Translations under genes and position numbers: made by a program
In this document: one piece after another, positions 34,306 to 44,764 of the stretch
Numbering within the stretch: the first letter of the stretch is position 1
Layout: each line of letters opens with the position of its first letter
Assembly (NCBI GenBank): GCA_022494885.1
Contig: JAGVSM010001163.1
Location: forward strand, 1 to 64,000
Direction of reading: 5' to 3'
Origin: Micrasema longulum
Lineage: Eukaryota; Arthropoda; Insecta; Trichoptera; Brachycentridae
DNA length: 64,000 nt
Notes under the pieces: generated by a model
The model's database searches: none
What the model saw: only the letters and a program-made list of their open reading frames with translations
Told to the model about the DNA's origin: nothing

Positions 34306-34625
34306 TTTACAAAACACGAGATTAATGTGGATGATGAGTTGAACTGGCTGCAGTTGAACTACTTGCTGGAACTGAGTAACTGGGTAAATCTGATTTGGTT
34401 GTGTTTACTCTTTGGGCTGACTTACTTGGGCTGACTCTTGTGGTATTTTTATAGGTTGCTGTCCTTCATGCCTCCATGGTAGGATCGAAGTTAATTCAGG
34501 TGATAGTCCAGAAAAAAAAAAAAATTCAGTATATTCATATTTTAGACCAATATTTTGTGTCCACCCAGCCAGTAATTGACCGTATCTTGAAATTAAATTA
34601 AGTGATACATTTGTTAATTAAATAT
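34306..34625 (-). pseudogene. Decayed Q/P-rich ORF of unknown family
   Basis: A minus-strand frame runs from about 34622 to 34310 with one in-frame TAA. It reads VSLNLISRYGQLLAGWTQNI, GLKYEYTEF, four Phe from a 13-T run, GLSPELTSILPWRHEGQQPI, KIPQESAQVSQPKE, stop, then TQPNQIYPVTQFQQVVQLQP. The residue mix (Trp, Gly, Gln, Pro) is unlike the Phe/Ile/Lys noise of chance ORFs in this DNA, and the frame survives the T-run. There is no ATG; a possible acceptor TTTCAAG lies near 34585. It could be an exon or processed-gene relic. I do not recognise the family and give no function. Confidence 0.35.
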
Positions 34626-34629
34626 AAAA

Positions 34630-35275
34630 CGAATTTTATTATATGTCATACGTATTGTTCGAAAAAAAACTGTCAAAAACGAATTTTATTCTAATTTAAA
34701 AAAATCATATTTGTTTAAAATCATATATTACAACAACAAAAAACGTATCCTTAATTCGATTAGACAAAAAATTATGTGTTAACTAGCATGCATTTAAAAA
34801 AAATATATAAAAAATTCAATCGTAAACATAATATTTAACCACCATCTAGAAAACACAGTTAATCATAAATAAATCTTTGCCATATCTCGCAGCAGTCTTC
34901 TGTAATTGTATTTTTCCTTAGACAAAATAAAATAGGAACATTACTCTTAAAAATGTCTTTCGTTTTAAAGTACTTGCTGTATTCATCCAGAGCATTGAAC
35001 GAATTTTACTATATGTTAGACCTATTGTTAGAATAAAAGCGGTTGTTGAAAACGCCGGTCAAACGGTCAATCTCTCACAGTCCCCTGTGCACAATTAGGT
35101 GCAGAAAATAAATTATTATGTTTCATTAAAGACTGTGGTTAGTTTTCTCATAGCTCTTTAGATATAATTTTAGTGTTTTCCTGGGCATTGTATTGATTGT
35201 TCACACAATAAATGCTGCATAAATATTCACTTAATATATTAATGTAATATATTTACTTATCTTATTATACATTCA
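34630..35275. other. Unassigned stretch
   Basis: A short direct repeat of AACGAATTTTA-type words (34.63, 34.68, 35.0 kb) is the only structure seen. No gene. Confidence 0.3.
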
Positions 35276-35282
35276 CACATCC

Positions 35283-35420
35283 ACACGTATATATATTCAT
35301 AAATACAATCTAGCAATTTGTAAATACACATATTTCATACATCAGTTTTAACTTATATATATTCTTAAATACAATCTAGCAATTTGTAAATACACATATA
35401 TTGTAAATCAGTTTTAAATG
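35283..35420 (+). repeat. Tandem duplication, ~68-bp unit, two copies
   Basis: TATATATTC.TAAATACAATC, TAGCAATTTGTAAATACACA and ATCAGTTTTAA occur twice in order. Confidence 0.8.
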
Positions 35421-35654
35421 AATTTGAATTTAAAATAAAATCTATAAACTAAAATTAAAAAGTAAATAAGTATTCATGTTATTTTACAGATAAAATAAAT
35501 AATACTTTAAGTGGCAACTTTTTTCAAATTCCACTACACGTCATACAAGTATGTGTGCCAAAAGCCTATATAAATAAAGTTGTGTTTTGAGTTTTGTTAA
35601 AAATTTATTGTTATTGAATTTGGAAATTAACGACTTATATGTTCATCAGTATTC

Positions 35655-35885
35655 AATATATTACAGGGTTACAAAATCAATATTGATAATTTGTATATAT
35701 ATTATGTGGATGAAATAAAGTATCATAAAGTAATATCATAAAGTAGGTGTATGTTGGGGTCTTTTTATTTGAAAAAATATGTAATTGAGAAATTTTTATA
35801 AAAAAATTGTAATATTATTAAAAGTTTATATTAGTTCTTAAGATGTTATGAACTAACTTAATAAAGCATAAATAAATAAAATCTC
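35655..35885 (+). pseudogene. LINE family 1 (copy 3), internally deleted
   Basis: The start matches the 29.81 kb region (GGGTTACAAAAT..AATATTGATAAT and GTGGATGAAATAAAGTAT) and then jumps to the extreme 3' end (AAAAATATGTAATTGAGAAA, AACTAACTTAATAAAGC, AAATA tail). About 600 bp are missing compared with the 29.6-kb copy. The word ATCATAAAGTA is repeated at the join. Confidence 0.8.
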
Positions 35886-35889
35886 TTAA

Positions 35890-36345
35890 TATATCATGTA
35901 GTATTTACAAAAAGATAATTATAAGCGAAATTACAAAAAAATTAAAAACTTTAAAAATAATAGTACGCGACGGTCCGAAATTGTATTTACGTAGTATTTG
36001 CACGTATGAAGCGTCCTCTTCGATAGAGGACTTATATGACCAAGCAATATCATGTTTTACTATCATTACAAACGGACGTGCTTCAAATGTACAAACTGGT
36101 GTATGTCCGGTTCATATTTCTCAATAAAATCATGATTTTATGCCACATTGATAGACCATCTCTAATAAATGGCCGATTTCAGCTTATTTCCGCCCGAAAA
36201 TCTGATATGAGTGACATAAAAATCTTTTTATCATTTTAATAAAAGTAAAATACGACTTATGATGCTTTTTAAAACACCGCTTGGAAGGAAAATTACAGTA
36301 AATTATGTTGGATTTGATATTTAAAATAACACATATATTTACAAA
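35890..36345. other. Unassigned stretch with a 67-codon ORF
   Basis: The plus-strand ORF at 36036-36239 (MTKQYHVLLSLQTDVLQMYK) has no recognised motif. The region is slightly less AT-rich than average. Not called a gene. Confidence 0.25.
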
Positions 36346-36349
36346 TTAT

Positions 36350-36545
36350 TATTTTTTAAATAGAAGGAAATATCCACGTTCTTATAATTTACCCAAAATG
36401 TTTGGCCATTTTCAACGAGTTGTCAATAACTCACTTTAAGAAAATGGAAATCAAGTTGGGGTAAAGTGTGGTTCTAAACTCGGACATCTGATCCGTGAGT
36501 CCGCAACATTAGCCACGGGAACAAAACCCAATTCGTTCTGATTCA
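36350..36545 (-). repeat. SINE-A copy 3
   Basis: Reverse complement of the SINE-A body (CATTTTCAACGAGTTGTCAA) and head (TCTGATCCGTGAGTCCGCAA, GCCACGGGA). Confidence 0.8.
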
Positions 36546-36599
36546 ATTGTGTTTGTTTAAACGGTTTTATGATGTGTGTTACATAAACACATTTTTTTT

Positions 36600-36690
36600 A
36601 TACTATCAATATTTTGATGTTCGGCCATAGGCAAAATAGCGAATGTAAAACAGCATGTAAAATGATCATTTAATCAAATTTTTTTTCTGA
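36600..36690 (-). repeat. 385-bp family, degraded partial copy
   Basis: TTCGGCCATAGGCAAAATAG, GAATGTAA and GTAAAATGATCATTTAA follow the order of the reversed core. Confidence 0.4.
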
Positions 36691-36999
36691 TTAAATTTCA
36701 TGAATTTTCACGGCCGTTCAGATGTACAAAAACTCTCGGTGCTTCTTCCTTAAAAAATATTTTATCTTTATTATTTTTTATTTTTTATTTTTGATCACTT
36801 AGTAAGGCACACATAAACATATTGTGCTCTAATAATTACATTATATATATGCTGTCTTTAAACTTTTAAGCACATACGTTTTAACTCTAAGTAAGAGTTA
36901 AAAATTGTTTTCTTCAAAAGAGTTTTTTTCCGAAATCATATATTTTTTTTACTGCATTATATAACAAATAATTTTGCGACTACACGTATTTTCTTAATG

Positions 37000-37255
37000 G
37001 GAGTCTTTACAATATTTGAGTTTGTCCAAATGTTCGTAGACAAAAGACTGGATTTCACCCCCTCGGGAGTCATTAAGATTAACAAATTACAACAAGGATG
37101 GAGAATACCTTAAATAAGGGAATATGGAAGTCTAGGCATTTACAGGGCTTATAACCTGTCATTGGCTGGTTTAAGTGGCCACTTTACGAACTGTGTAACA
37201 TACATCATTTTACCTATGTTTGAACATCCATATTTCTCAATTCTGGTTGCTTTTG
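37000..37255 (+). repeat. 385-bp family, first two-thirds of a unit
   Basis: It starts at ACAATATTTGAGTTTGTCCA, contains CACCCCCTCGGGAGTCATTA, GGAAGTCTAGGCATTTACAG, ATTGGCTGGTTTAAGTGGCC and ends near TTGAACATCCATATTTCTC. Confidence 0.85.
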
Positions 37256-37334
37256 ATAAATTTGTGTAAATAATACACAAACATCGTGATGTTGTAAAAT
37301 GTCATAATATGTCAATGTGTAAATTATATTTTAT

Positions 37335-37530
37335 TTTATTTTTTAAAAAGACATATCAACGGTCTTGTGATTAACCCAAATATTTCATTTTGAGGGTTAT
37401 TTTCAACGAGATGTTAATAACTCACCATAAGAAAATGGGAATCAAGTTGGGGTAGAGTAGGATTTAAACCACGGACCTTCGGGCCATGATTCTGAGACAC
37501 TAGCCATGAAATCACAACCCAACTTTTCAT
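37335..37530 (-). repeat. SINE-A copy 4
   Basis: Reverse-strand body (TTTTCAACGAGATGTTAATA) and a diverged head (ACACTAGCCATGAAATCACA). The tail abuts the preceding repeat. Confidence 0.75.
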
Positions 37531-37689
37531 TGAAGTTTAATTAACACCTACTTTAGTCTTGTGTATCTGTTTTTTATATAAATAATTCTTAGGAATTTTC
37601 TTTTGTAGTACGGTATCTATTTATCTGAATTTCTAATAGATTAATTCTCTAAATAGAAGATTATTTATTATTTGTATCGTCAATTTTTG

Positions 37690-37870
37690 GTGTACCGTGC
37701 AAGTTGCCGTCATTCTGATGTTTCGGCTACCTTTGCAGGAGCCATCTTCAGGGAAAAATATGATATGGTTTACCTGACACAATACACTAACTATATTTTA
37801 AGATAACATAATTTACCCTAAAGACTTCAACGCTAGCCGAAACGTCACAACCAATCCAACTAACACGTGT
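37690..37870. repeat. Diverged inverted repeat related to the 23.7-kb palindrome
   Basis: The left arm carries, in reverse, CTGAAGATGGCTCCTGCAAA and GTAGCCGAAACATC (37717-37751). The right arm has CTAAAGACTTCAACGCTAGC and CGAAACGTC (37817-37846). They are separated by about 65 bases. Outer flanks ACACGTG and CAACCAATCCAAC also correspond between the arms and with 23.65-23.81 kb. Confidence 0.65.
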
Positions 37871-38221
37871 TTATCAACAAAAAAAAAACATAGATATAAG
37901 TAACTCAATTTCAGTTGAGGCTATCCAATACTTTCAAATGGCCAAGTATTGGTGTGTCTCTACAGGCTTCCGAAGGATACAATAGTGTGTATTTATTGAA
38001 CACGTAGGCCCAATTTACACAAATCGTCTTAAACCACATGGCACGGTAAAATTGACATTTATTACATTATTTTGTATTAATTTAAAATTTGTTCAGGTGA
38101 AAATCTTTCAAACGGAAATCAAGTTGAGATAAGTCACCTTATTGCGTTTGCTTGGTGTTCAATAAATACACGTAATCAAAAAAATATAATACTTTAAATA
38201 TCATCCTACCCTAAGTTATAT

Positions 38222-38480
38222 TATTGTGCCGTGTGGATTTTTACCGCTGTGTGAAATGAGCCGTATTTCAACAGAAGCAGACGCAATTTAAAAATAAGTC
38301 ACTGTAGAAACACATTTGATACTTGATAGGAGATGATTTCACCGTTGAGCCGCATATACATCTTTTATAGTGGATGGAAGATGATTCCACAGTCGAGCCA
38401 CATAGACATTTTATGAGTTAAGAGTAGAAATATGAACTGTGGATGGAGATTAAGAGAGTCAAACAAATAAACCATAACGC
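38222..38480 (-). pseudogene. Fragment of the 54-kb LINE family
   Basis: GTGGATGGAAGATGATTCCACAG-type words, TCGAGCCACATAGACA and GGATGGAGATTAAGAGAGT match the 54.16-54.26 kb part of the RT C-terminus (encoding the 'HAARLWNHLP' block on the minus strand). A partial duplication of the 'GAGATGATT..AC.GT.GAGCC' segment lies just left of it. The 38222-38265 part also matches 32.81-32.86 kb. Confidence 0.65.
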
Positions 38481-38564
38481 ATTTTCGTCGTAAGCCTGGG
38501 CAGATAAATTAAAACGTCATATTATCCTGTCTTTGCATACGGATCTTGCTTTCTCTTAATTCAT

Positions 38565-38720
38565 ACATCATCTCATACACGTCCTTCGGTTATTTTAACC
38601 ATTATTCCGAGCGATTTCCATCTTCAAGTAGTTGTTGGATTTGGTCATGACATGTCTTCCTCGGTCTACCTCAATTTCTGCATATTTCAACATTTGCACA
38701 GTCACCGCGCATCCTCTTAA
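38565..38720 (-). pseudogene. Short LINE ORF2 C-terminal fragment
   Basis: A minus-strand frame reads GRPRKTCHDQIQQLLEDGNR and, after stops, DVYEMMYELRESK. 'GRPRKTW.DQ...LLE' is a common end-of-ORF2 motif in arthropod LINEs. It is short and broken. Confidence 0.5.
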
Positions 38721-39259
38721 GACATAATCATGGTAATTCTCAAAAAACTAATTTCCAAAATGATTTGGTATGTGTTTAAGGGTAAGTGTGTTGATTAATT
38801 AGTGAAACCTATTTGATAATTCAAAACACCATGGCATTTTATTAGAACAAGACACAATTGTGTATCTTACGAAACATCTTTCTTACTTGTTTTAGAAGTG
38901 TCAAGCTGTCTGGTTTCTGAAGGCTTATGTTGGCTTACAGGCAACCCTTCCTTGGCAGGGTAAAACACTCTTAGATTCATGAAATATGCTTCATTTAAAT
39001 CCGATAATGGAAGTAGAGGCTTAAGAAAGGAATGGAAATTGCGACCCTAAAGACGAGCATAGACAAATTGGAATTTATGGTCAATTATTCCCGAAAACAA
39101 ATGTTTCTTGAACATAGATTTTTTTAACCAACACTCCATATAAATTACCACTTTAAAATGTCTTAAATATCAACTTCCTAATTTGTCACAACGAGCTTTA
39201 ACAGTTTTTTATTTTATTATCATCACGCGTGGCTAATGATGTTTATAATAAAACGTTAG

Positions 39260-39405
39260 TACATCCAAAATAAAGCGCATCTTGATCACCAGTTATATGA
39301 AAGTAAAATGATCAGTCGTTTGCTTTAGGTATAAGATCGGGAATCACTTTTGAAACGAATAGTTTGTGTCGATCTTGCCAGGAATCGAATAAGAGAAACC
39401 GATAT
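39260..39405. repeat. Dispersed repeat R5, copy 3
   Basis: ATATGAAAGTAAAATGATCA, AGGTATAAGATCGGGA and TCTTGCCAGGAATCG follow the same order as at 5.64-5.76 kb. Confidence 0.45.
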
Positions 39406-39464
39406 TTTTTAATAGAATTGAATCTATAAAATCATAATTTTTATCGTTTTGCAATTTTAGACGA

Positions 39465-39700
39465 TTGACTCTGAATACAAGTCCAGATGAATCTACAACT
39501 AGCCTCAACTCTTAACTCGCTGGAACATGGCTGACTCCCATTTTTATGTATAAAATTTTAAATAACATGATAGAATGCCCTAAGATTTTATCACTTATTA
39601 ACGCAGACCAGAAACCAATCTCTATTTAAATTTTTAAGTATTTTACAAAATCTTTTCAAAAATTATTTGTAAATAGAACCTGAAATATGTGTAGTCATCA
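39465..39700 (+). pseudogene. LINE RT C-terminal fragment
   Basis: It reads RRLTLNTSPDESTTSLNS, stop, then TWLTPIFMYKILNNMIECPK and ILSLINA. The 'FMYKILN..I.CP.ILSLIN' block is that of family 2 at 42.4 kb. It stops shortly afterwards. Confidence 0.65.
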
Positions 39701-39717
39701 ATTAAATTGTATTAAAA

Positions 39718-40170
39718 TTAATAACATATCTTTAATAATATTTTGAGTTTGTCCAAATTTTTGTAGGCAAGGACTGGATTCAACTCCCTGGGGAGGTGAT
39801 AACATTAACATATTACAACAGAGATGAAGAACATTTCAGAAAAGGTAATATAGAAGTCTAGGCATATACAGGGCTTATGACCTGTCATTGGCTGGTTTAA
39901 GTGGCCACTTTACACACTGTGTAACATTCACCATTCTGCCCAAATTTGAGCATCTATATTCCTAAATTCTTTCATTTGTTGATGTTTGTGAAGTTAAAGA
40001 GCTGAAACCTTTATTTATGCGGGTGAGATTCGTGTGATTGAATTATTTCACCTACATACTAGGCAACGCCTAAAAATTTTATTTTTTCAATTTCTATACT
40101 TCTTCATGGACCAGGTGAATTTATCAATAATATTTTGGGTTTGTCCAAATTTTAGTAGACAAGGACTGCC
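39718..40170 (+). repeat. 385-bp family, full unit plus start of the next
   Basis: The unit starts AATATTTTGAGTTTGTCCAA (39740), runs through GGAAGTCTAGGC-type core, GTTAAAGAGCTGAAACC and TAGGCAACGCCT, and ends at about 40120. A second start motif (AATATTTTGGGTTTGTCCAA) follows. This copy defines the unit length. Confidence 0.85.
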
Positions 40171-40174
40171 TGCA

Positions 40175-40475
40175 TTGTTCATTTTGCTCTCATTTCGATA
40201 AAATTAATTTATGAATAATATTTTGATTTTGTCCTAATTTTTTAGACAAGGACAGGATTCAACTCCCTGAGAAGCTGTGAACATCAACAGATGAAAGAAT
40301 TGAAGGAATATAGATGTTCAAATATGGGCAGAATGGGGAATATTACACAGTGTTGAAAGTGGCCACTTAAACCAGCCAATGACAGATCATAAGCCCTGTA
40401 GATGCCTAGACTTCTATATTACCTTTTCTGATATGTTTTTCATCTGTGTTGTAATATGTTAACATATCTTTAACT
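40175..40475. repeat. 385-bp family pieces in inverted arrangement
   Basis: A third start motif (AATATTTTGATTTTGTCCTA, 40218) leads into ACTCCCTGAGAAG. After that the core appears in reverse: AACAGATGAAAGAATTGAAG, GAAAGTGGCCACTTAAACCA, AAGCCCTGTAGATGCCTAGA. So the copy folds back on itself. Confidence 0.75.
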
Positions 40476-40507
40476 TCCTTTAAAAATAAAATCTACAAAA
40501 AAATATC

Positions 40508-40542
40508 AAGTAGTATTAGTAGTAGTAGTAGTAGTAGTATCT
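40508..40542 (+). repeat. (AGT)n microsatellite
   Basis: About eight uninterrupted AGT units. Confidence 0.9.
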
Positions 40543-40689
40543 TGAATCCGCAGCTTATATTATGCAGGTTTTGTGCAGTTCTGTATGTAGGCACATAATA
40601 AATGTGCACTGAATGGTCAACTATAGTTATAATAAATATTGCAATGTGCAACTGTGTTACCAACATTCAAAAGTAAATTTATTTTTAAT

Positions 40690-40895
40690 AATATGCGTTA
40701 CGTTTTTGGTAATATTATAAGTTGTGTATGATTAGTTATTTTATGTTATATATAATTTTTTTGTGACAACATTTACAATTACAATATTATGTGATAGCCT
40801 CAAATTGAACTTTATGATATGTATTTAAAGTATAATTGCATATTATATATATATAAATGTCTGTTGACTTTCCAATAAAATAAACATCTATTCAC
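40690..40895 (+). repeat. LINE 3' UTR and tail fragment
   Basis: It ends ATGTCTGTTGACTTTCCAAT followed by AAAATAAAC, like the tail at 2.88 kb. No coding portion. Confidence 0.5.
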
Positions 40896-41339
40896 TAAAT
40901 CTTTAACGTTTCAAACAAGTTTATTTTTGTTAAAACGCGTTTTTTTTTAATTTCCCAATATTTTTTCGAGAAACAACATAGTACAATTAAATGCGTTATT
41001 TTCTATGGGACGTAAAAAATATTTTTTATATAAAATTTTCCGTACCACTGAACTTCCTCATTGAAGTTAACATTATTTGATAAACGTGAGTTAATATTTT
41101 TACACAAACACTTGCCGACATTTCTGTACAACACTTCAGAACAAGAGTTGTACTAATATGCAAATCTTACTATACACCTTCACCATAGTAGTTGCACAAT
41201 GCACAACGATATGCCGATGGGATGATATTAGAAGCTTACACCAACGCGCACTCTTTTGACTTTCTACTTTAATACGTCCCAGGTATTTCAGAAAATTATA
41301 TTTAATTATAAAAAAAAATATTGTTATTATAATAACATC

Positions 41340-41800
41340 GTTGACGCCAGAATTAAGAAGTTTATTTCTACAATAAATTAGATATAAAAATATTAAAAAT
41401 ATTCTCAGACACGGTAAAAATTGGACTATTTAATTGTACAGCGTAAGTTTCACGAAAACATCCGAAAAAAATATATACACGTTGTAATAGATTTCCGGTT
41501 TCCGGGAAGCTTCACCAATTAACAAAACTCTCCGACTAGAGCTTGTGACGTTAGAGAGAAAATGAATAATTTCAAAATTACAAAACTTTTAAATAAATCA
41601 TGACGCTGATAATACGATACATGAAAACATTTTTTTTTTAAATTGCCTTTAAAAATTTTTAAAAACATTTCTTTTTTCAAAACCACTGAATTTTCTTCAT
41701 TTTAAGAAAAAGCAGCCTTTGTTTCAGATTTTATAATACACACCAGTATTTTTTCACAATGCTCTAATTTTGTATTAAGCTTAATGGTGATGAAAAAATA
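41340..41800. repeat. Dispersed repeat R4, copy 2
   Basis: Shared blocks in order with 26.48-26.88 kb: GGTAAAAATTGGA, TTTCCGGTTT, AAAACTTTTAAATAAATCATG and TGATAATACGATAC. Confidence 0.6.
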
Positions 41801-41959
41801 TTTTTTTATCTATTGGCACCACCTTACTCAATTTTTCCAAATCGGTGAGTTCTTCATGTAAGAAAATATAAAAAAGAACTTAACGTAACGTGTTCTGATA
41901 AATTCAATACAAAATCATATTTTGGAGCGCGATACATATCGTTTTAAAATAGATGTTAG

Positions 41960-42065
41960 TATTTTTAGTTTATCCCCATGTCTGCAGACAAGAACTGGAT
42001 ATCACCCCTTAGAGAGTTATTTAAATAAACATATATTATAACTAAGATAAAGATGGTCAAATATA
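41960..42065 (+). repeat. 385-bp family, start fragment
   Basis: It carries diverged start motif words (TTTTTAGTTTATCCCCATGT, GACAAGAACTGGATATCACC) and ATAACTAAGATAAAGATGG. Confidence 0.55.
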
Positions 42066-42289
42066 ATATTGTTTCAATTTATGAAGATACTGGCCTTGAG
42101 ACATTTTTTATGAGTTATTGGCACATTTCTGGTCATGCGGTTACCAGAGGAGATCCCGGCAGGATGCTTGTACGAGACTTTCCTGTAATTTGAATTATTT
42201 AATACCAAAAACACATACGACTTTTGCTCGGAAAAAAATATTTTTTATAGCCCAAAGAGTGTTAAATGTCCTGGATGAACATATCAAGT

Positions 42290-43020
42290 TGTTTTAAATA
42301 AATATCAGAAGTTTTATTAAACCTTGTATTTTCATAATTATGACATGTTTAAGAAACCCTTCACAAAGCATGAGATTTACCATTTACCAAAAACATTAAA
42401 TTTGTTAAAACTTAACGAGAGAAAAAAAATTATAGACATTTTAAATTTATTCAAAATTGTCGATTCAATATGGGATTGCCCTGAACTATTATCTCTCATC
42501 AACTTCAGGGTGCCAAGGAGAATGACTAGACAGGTGCCACCGTTTTGTAGCAACAATTCACGGACAGTGTATACTTGTAATGCCGTATTAAATAGACTTC
42601 ATGAACTCGGCACTAGTTATTCCCACGTATCTGATATATTTAGTGTAGGGTATTGTTCCTATAGAACTAACCTTTTGAACTTTTTCAAAGATGGTGAATG
42701 GTAATTTTATTTATTTATTCATATTATATACAGTTTTTTGTTCACTTTGCCCAGCTGTATGAAACGGTAATAATGATTTTTTTGTTGTATTACTGTAGAA
42801 TGTTTTCTTGTTTAAACTTTCTACGGAATATGCTGGATAATTTTTAAGTTATTTTTTTAACTATAAGTCTTGTATAATTTTTAAGTTGAATCTTTTTTAT
42901 AAATCTTGGGTATAAGGAAATTTATGTTTTAAAAAATATATATATTAAGCCAAATATGTTAGTATTATAAATGTTTGTAAAAGGCAGATTTGCCGTTTAT
43001 GTTAATAAAAAAATAAAAAT
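42290..43020 (+). pseudogene. LINE family 2 (copy 2): RT C-terminus and 3' UTR
   Basis: An open frame of 126 codons (42324-42704) reads HNYDMFKKPFTKHEIYHLPK, LLKLNERKKIIDILNLFKIV, DCPELLSLINFRVPRRMTRQ and ends FFKDGEW. It is the C-terminal ~120 residues of a LINE ORF2, with no internal stop. The 3' UTR ends AAAGGCAGATTTGCCGTTTA and an AAAAT tail, the small palindrome GGCAGATTTGCC being shared (diverged) with the 29.2-kb copy. It is 5' truncated; the missing catalytic part precludes activity. Confidence 0.85.
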
Positions 43021-43024
43021 AAAA

Positions 43025-43760
43025 TACCACATAATCTTGTGTGGTAAAAATTAGAAAGTGTTTTATTCGAAATAAATTCACCTGGACACGTTTTTGTTTA
43101 TTTTTTGTTTCAATGTTGTGTCATGCAGAGTAATTTATGTATATTTTAGGTTACAAATTAAACGCGGAATTCAAAAAGGGTTAATAAATGCAAAACCCTT
43201 TCTCCTTTGCTCCCTTGTCAAGCCTTCACACAGATTGGCTATCTTGTAAAATGGGGGATGACAAAGCTAAAAAGGCCGAATAAAAAACCACGCGACTTTC
43301 AGAATATTAATTCAAGCATGATGCTCACTAAATTATACTGATAATTGTGAAAGGAAAAGATGCTTAAAAATATTTTCTCTCTAATATTCAAAGGAGAAAT
43401 TGAAAGTCTCAGCTGCCAAAAACAGAAGGTTTGTTGAAAAAACATCAAATTTAAAATTATCTTCTTGGACAGTTGACATATATTTTAAATACTGTAAATG
43501 TTTTTATTTCTTGAAACCAAGGTAAGGTGATTTTTATTTACGCGTATTGTTTATATTTTTAAAAAAAGGGTGCGCGGCAAGAACAGAATACTAAGGAAAT
43601 ATCACGTTCTACAAATACCAATAGAAATATACGAAATAAGTTAACAAAAATGAATTCTATTTTAGTGATCGATGTGGTGTATTGTAGAGAAATGATTTCA
43701 TGCATAACTTTAAAAAAAAAAATGTTAAAAAATGTGTCTCCAGAAAATCCTTGAAAAAAT
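43025..43760. other. Unassigned stretch
   Basis: No ORF, RNA gene or shared repeat was recognised. Confidence 0.3.
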
Positions 43761-43764
43761 GTTT

Positions 43765-43957
43765 GGCCTTGATTTTACATTTTTTTTTTACATTTTACAA
43801 TTTTTTTTTTTGAACCACAATAGTGGTAAATTACATCACAGAGCACCCAGGCTTGAGAAAAATCACATTTTAATTTTTGTGTTCTCACCGGGAATCGAAC
43901 CCGGAACCTTCCGTGCGTGAATCAAGCGTCTTGACCACTACAACACGGAGGCCGCCA
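43765..43957 (-). repeat. SINE-B copy 3
   Basis: The reverse-strand head with a changed A box (GGTGTTGTAGTGG-type, from CCACTACAACACGGAGG), B box GGGTTCGATTCCC and a poly-A end shown as T-runs at 43775-43812. It is inserted directly beside repeat R3. Confidence 0.8.
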
Positions 43958-44235
43958 ATTGTGATGTCAAGATAAGTGACGATGTTCTATTTAAATTTAA
44001 AGGTTACAAACAAAGTTCAAAATTAAATCAAATTGTGAAGTATTAGAGGCGTGGCCAACGCAATAATCGTTTTCGCGGGAATTTAATATGTTTAATTTAA
44101 AAATATTTTTTATGCTACTCGTATTAATAATTTTAGGATATTTTTTTTTGCTCTACAGTATTTCATCGACCCTTAATAATTTGAAATCGTAAACAAAACA
44201 GTATTTCCCTATTGCATTTCATTCAATTTTCAAGA
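43958..44235 (+). repeat. Dispersed repeat R3, copy 3
   Basis: It shares GTTCTATTTAAATTTAAAGG, GCGTGGCCAACGCA, ATCGTTTTCGCGGGAA and a TCGACCCTTAATAATTTG-like block with 6.24-6.42 kb. Confidence 0.65.
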
Positions 44236-44279
44236 TATTAATGCTTTATTTTCCTAAGTACCTACTGTAACTTTTTTTA

Positions 44280-44560
44280 CAATAAAACTGTTATAACTTT
44301 TCAAACACATTTAAGAATGTACTTTTCTTCTTCTTCGTTGTATTATATCTTTACTTATCTATATAATGTTATTCAATACCTTTAAAAAAAACGTTTCTTC
44401 TACGTTGTATTGTATCTTAATTTATCTATATAATGTAATTCAATACTTTTTAAAAAATGTTTATTATTGACTTGTCATATTATAAAACGTTCAAATTTTA
44501 AAGTTGTACCTGTCAAGTAAAAGCCCTCTGGTCGTATAAAATAAATAAAGCAAAAAAATA
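44280..44560 (+). repeat. LINE 3' UTR fragment with ~110-bp duplication
   Basis: CGTTGTATTATATCTT..TATCTATATAATGT occurs twice (44335 and 44403). The end AAGTAAAAGCCCTCTGGTCG followed by an AAATAAA tail resembles 7.51-7.55 kb. Confidence 0.55.
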
Positions 44561-44764
44561 GAAAATATTAAAAAATAGCAAAATGTTGCTTCTTATAAGC
44601 TGGGGGAGAATCAAATGGAGTCACGGCTGGCGAAAACCTAATTAAAAATGAGGCGGTTGCAATTGCTTCAATAAGCTTATTTTTGTCTGCTCAAGGGGCT
44701 TAGGGAATTTCAATGAAAATTCAGTGGACGCTTTTGTTATTTTTTTGGGATTGCAAATATATCT

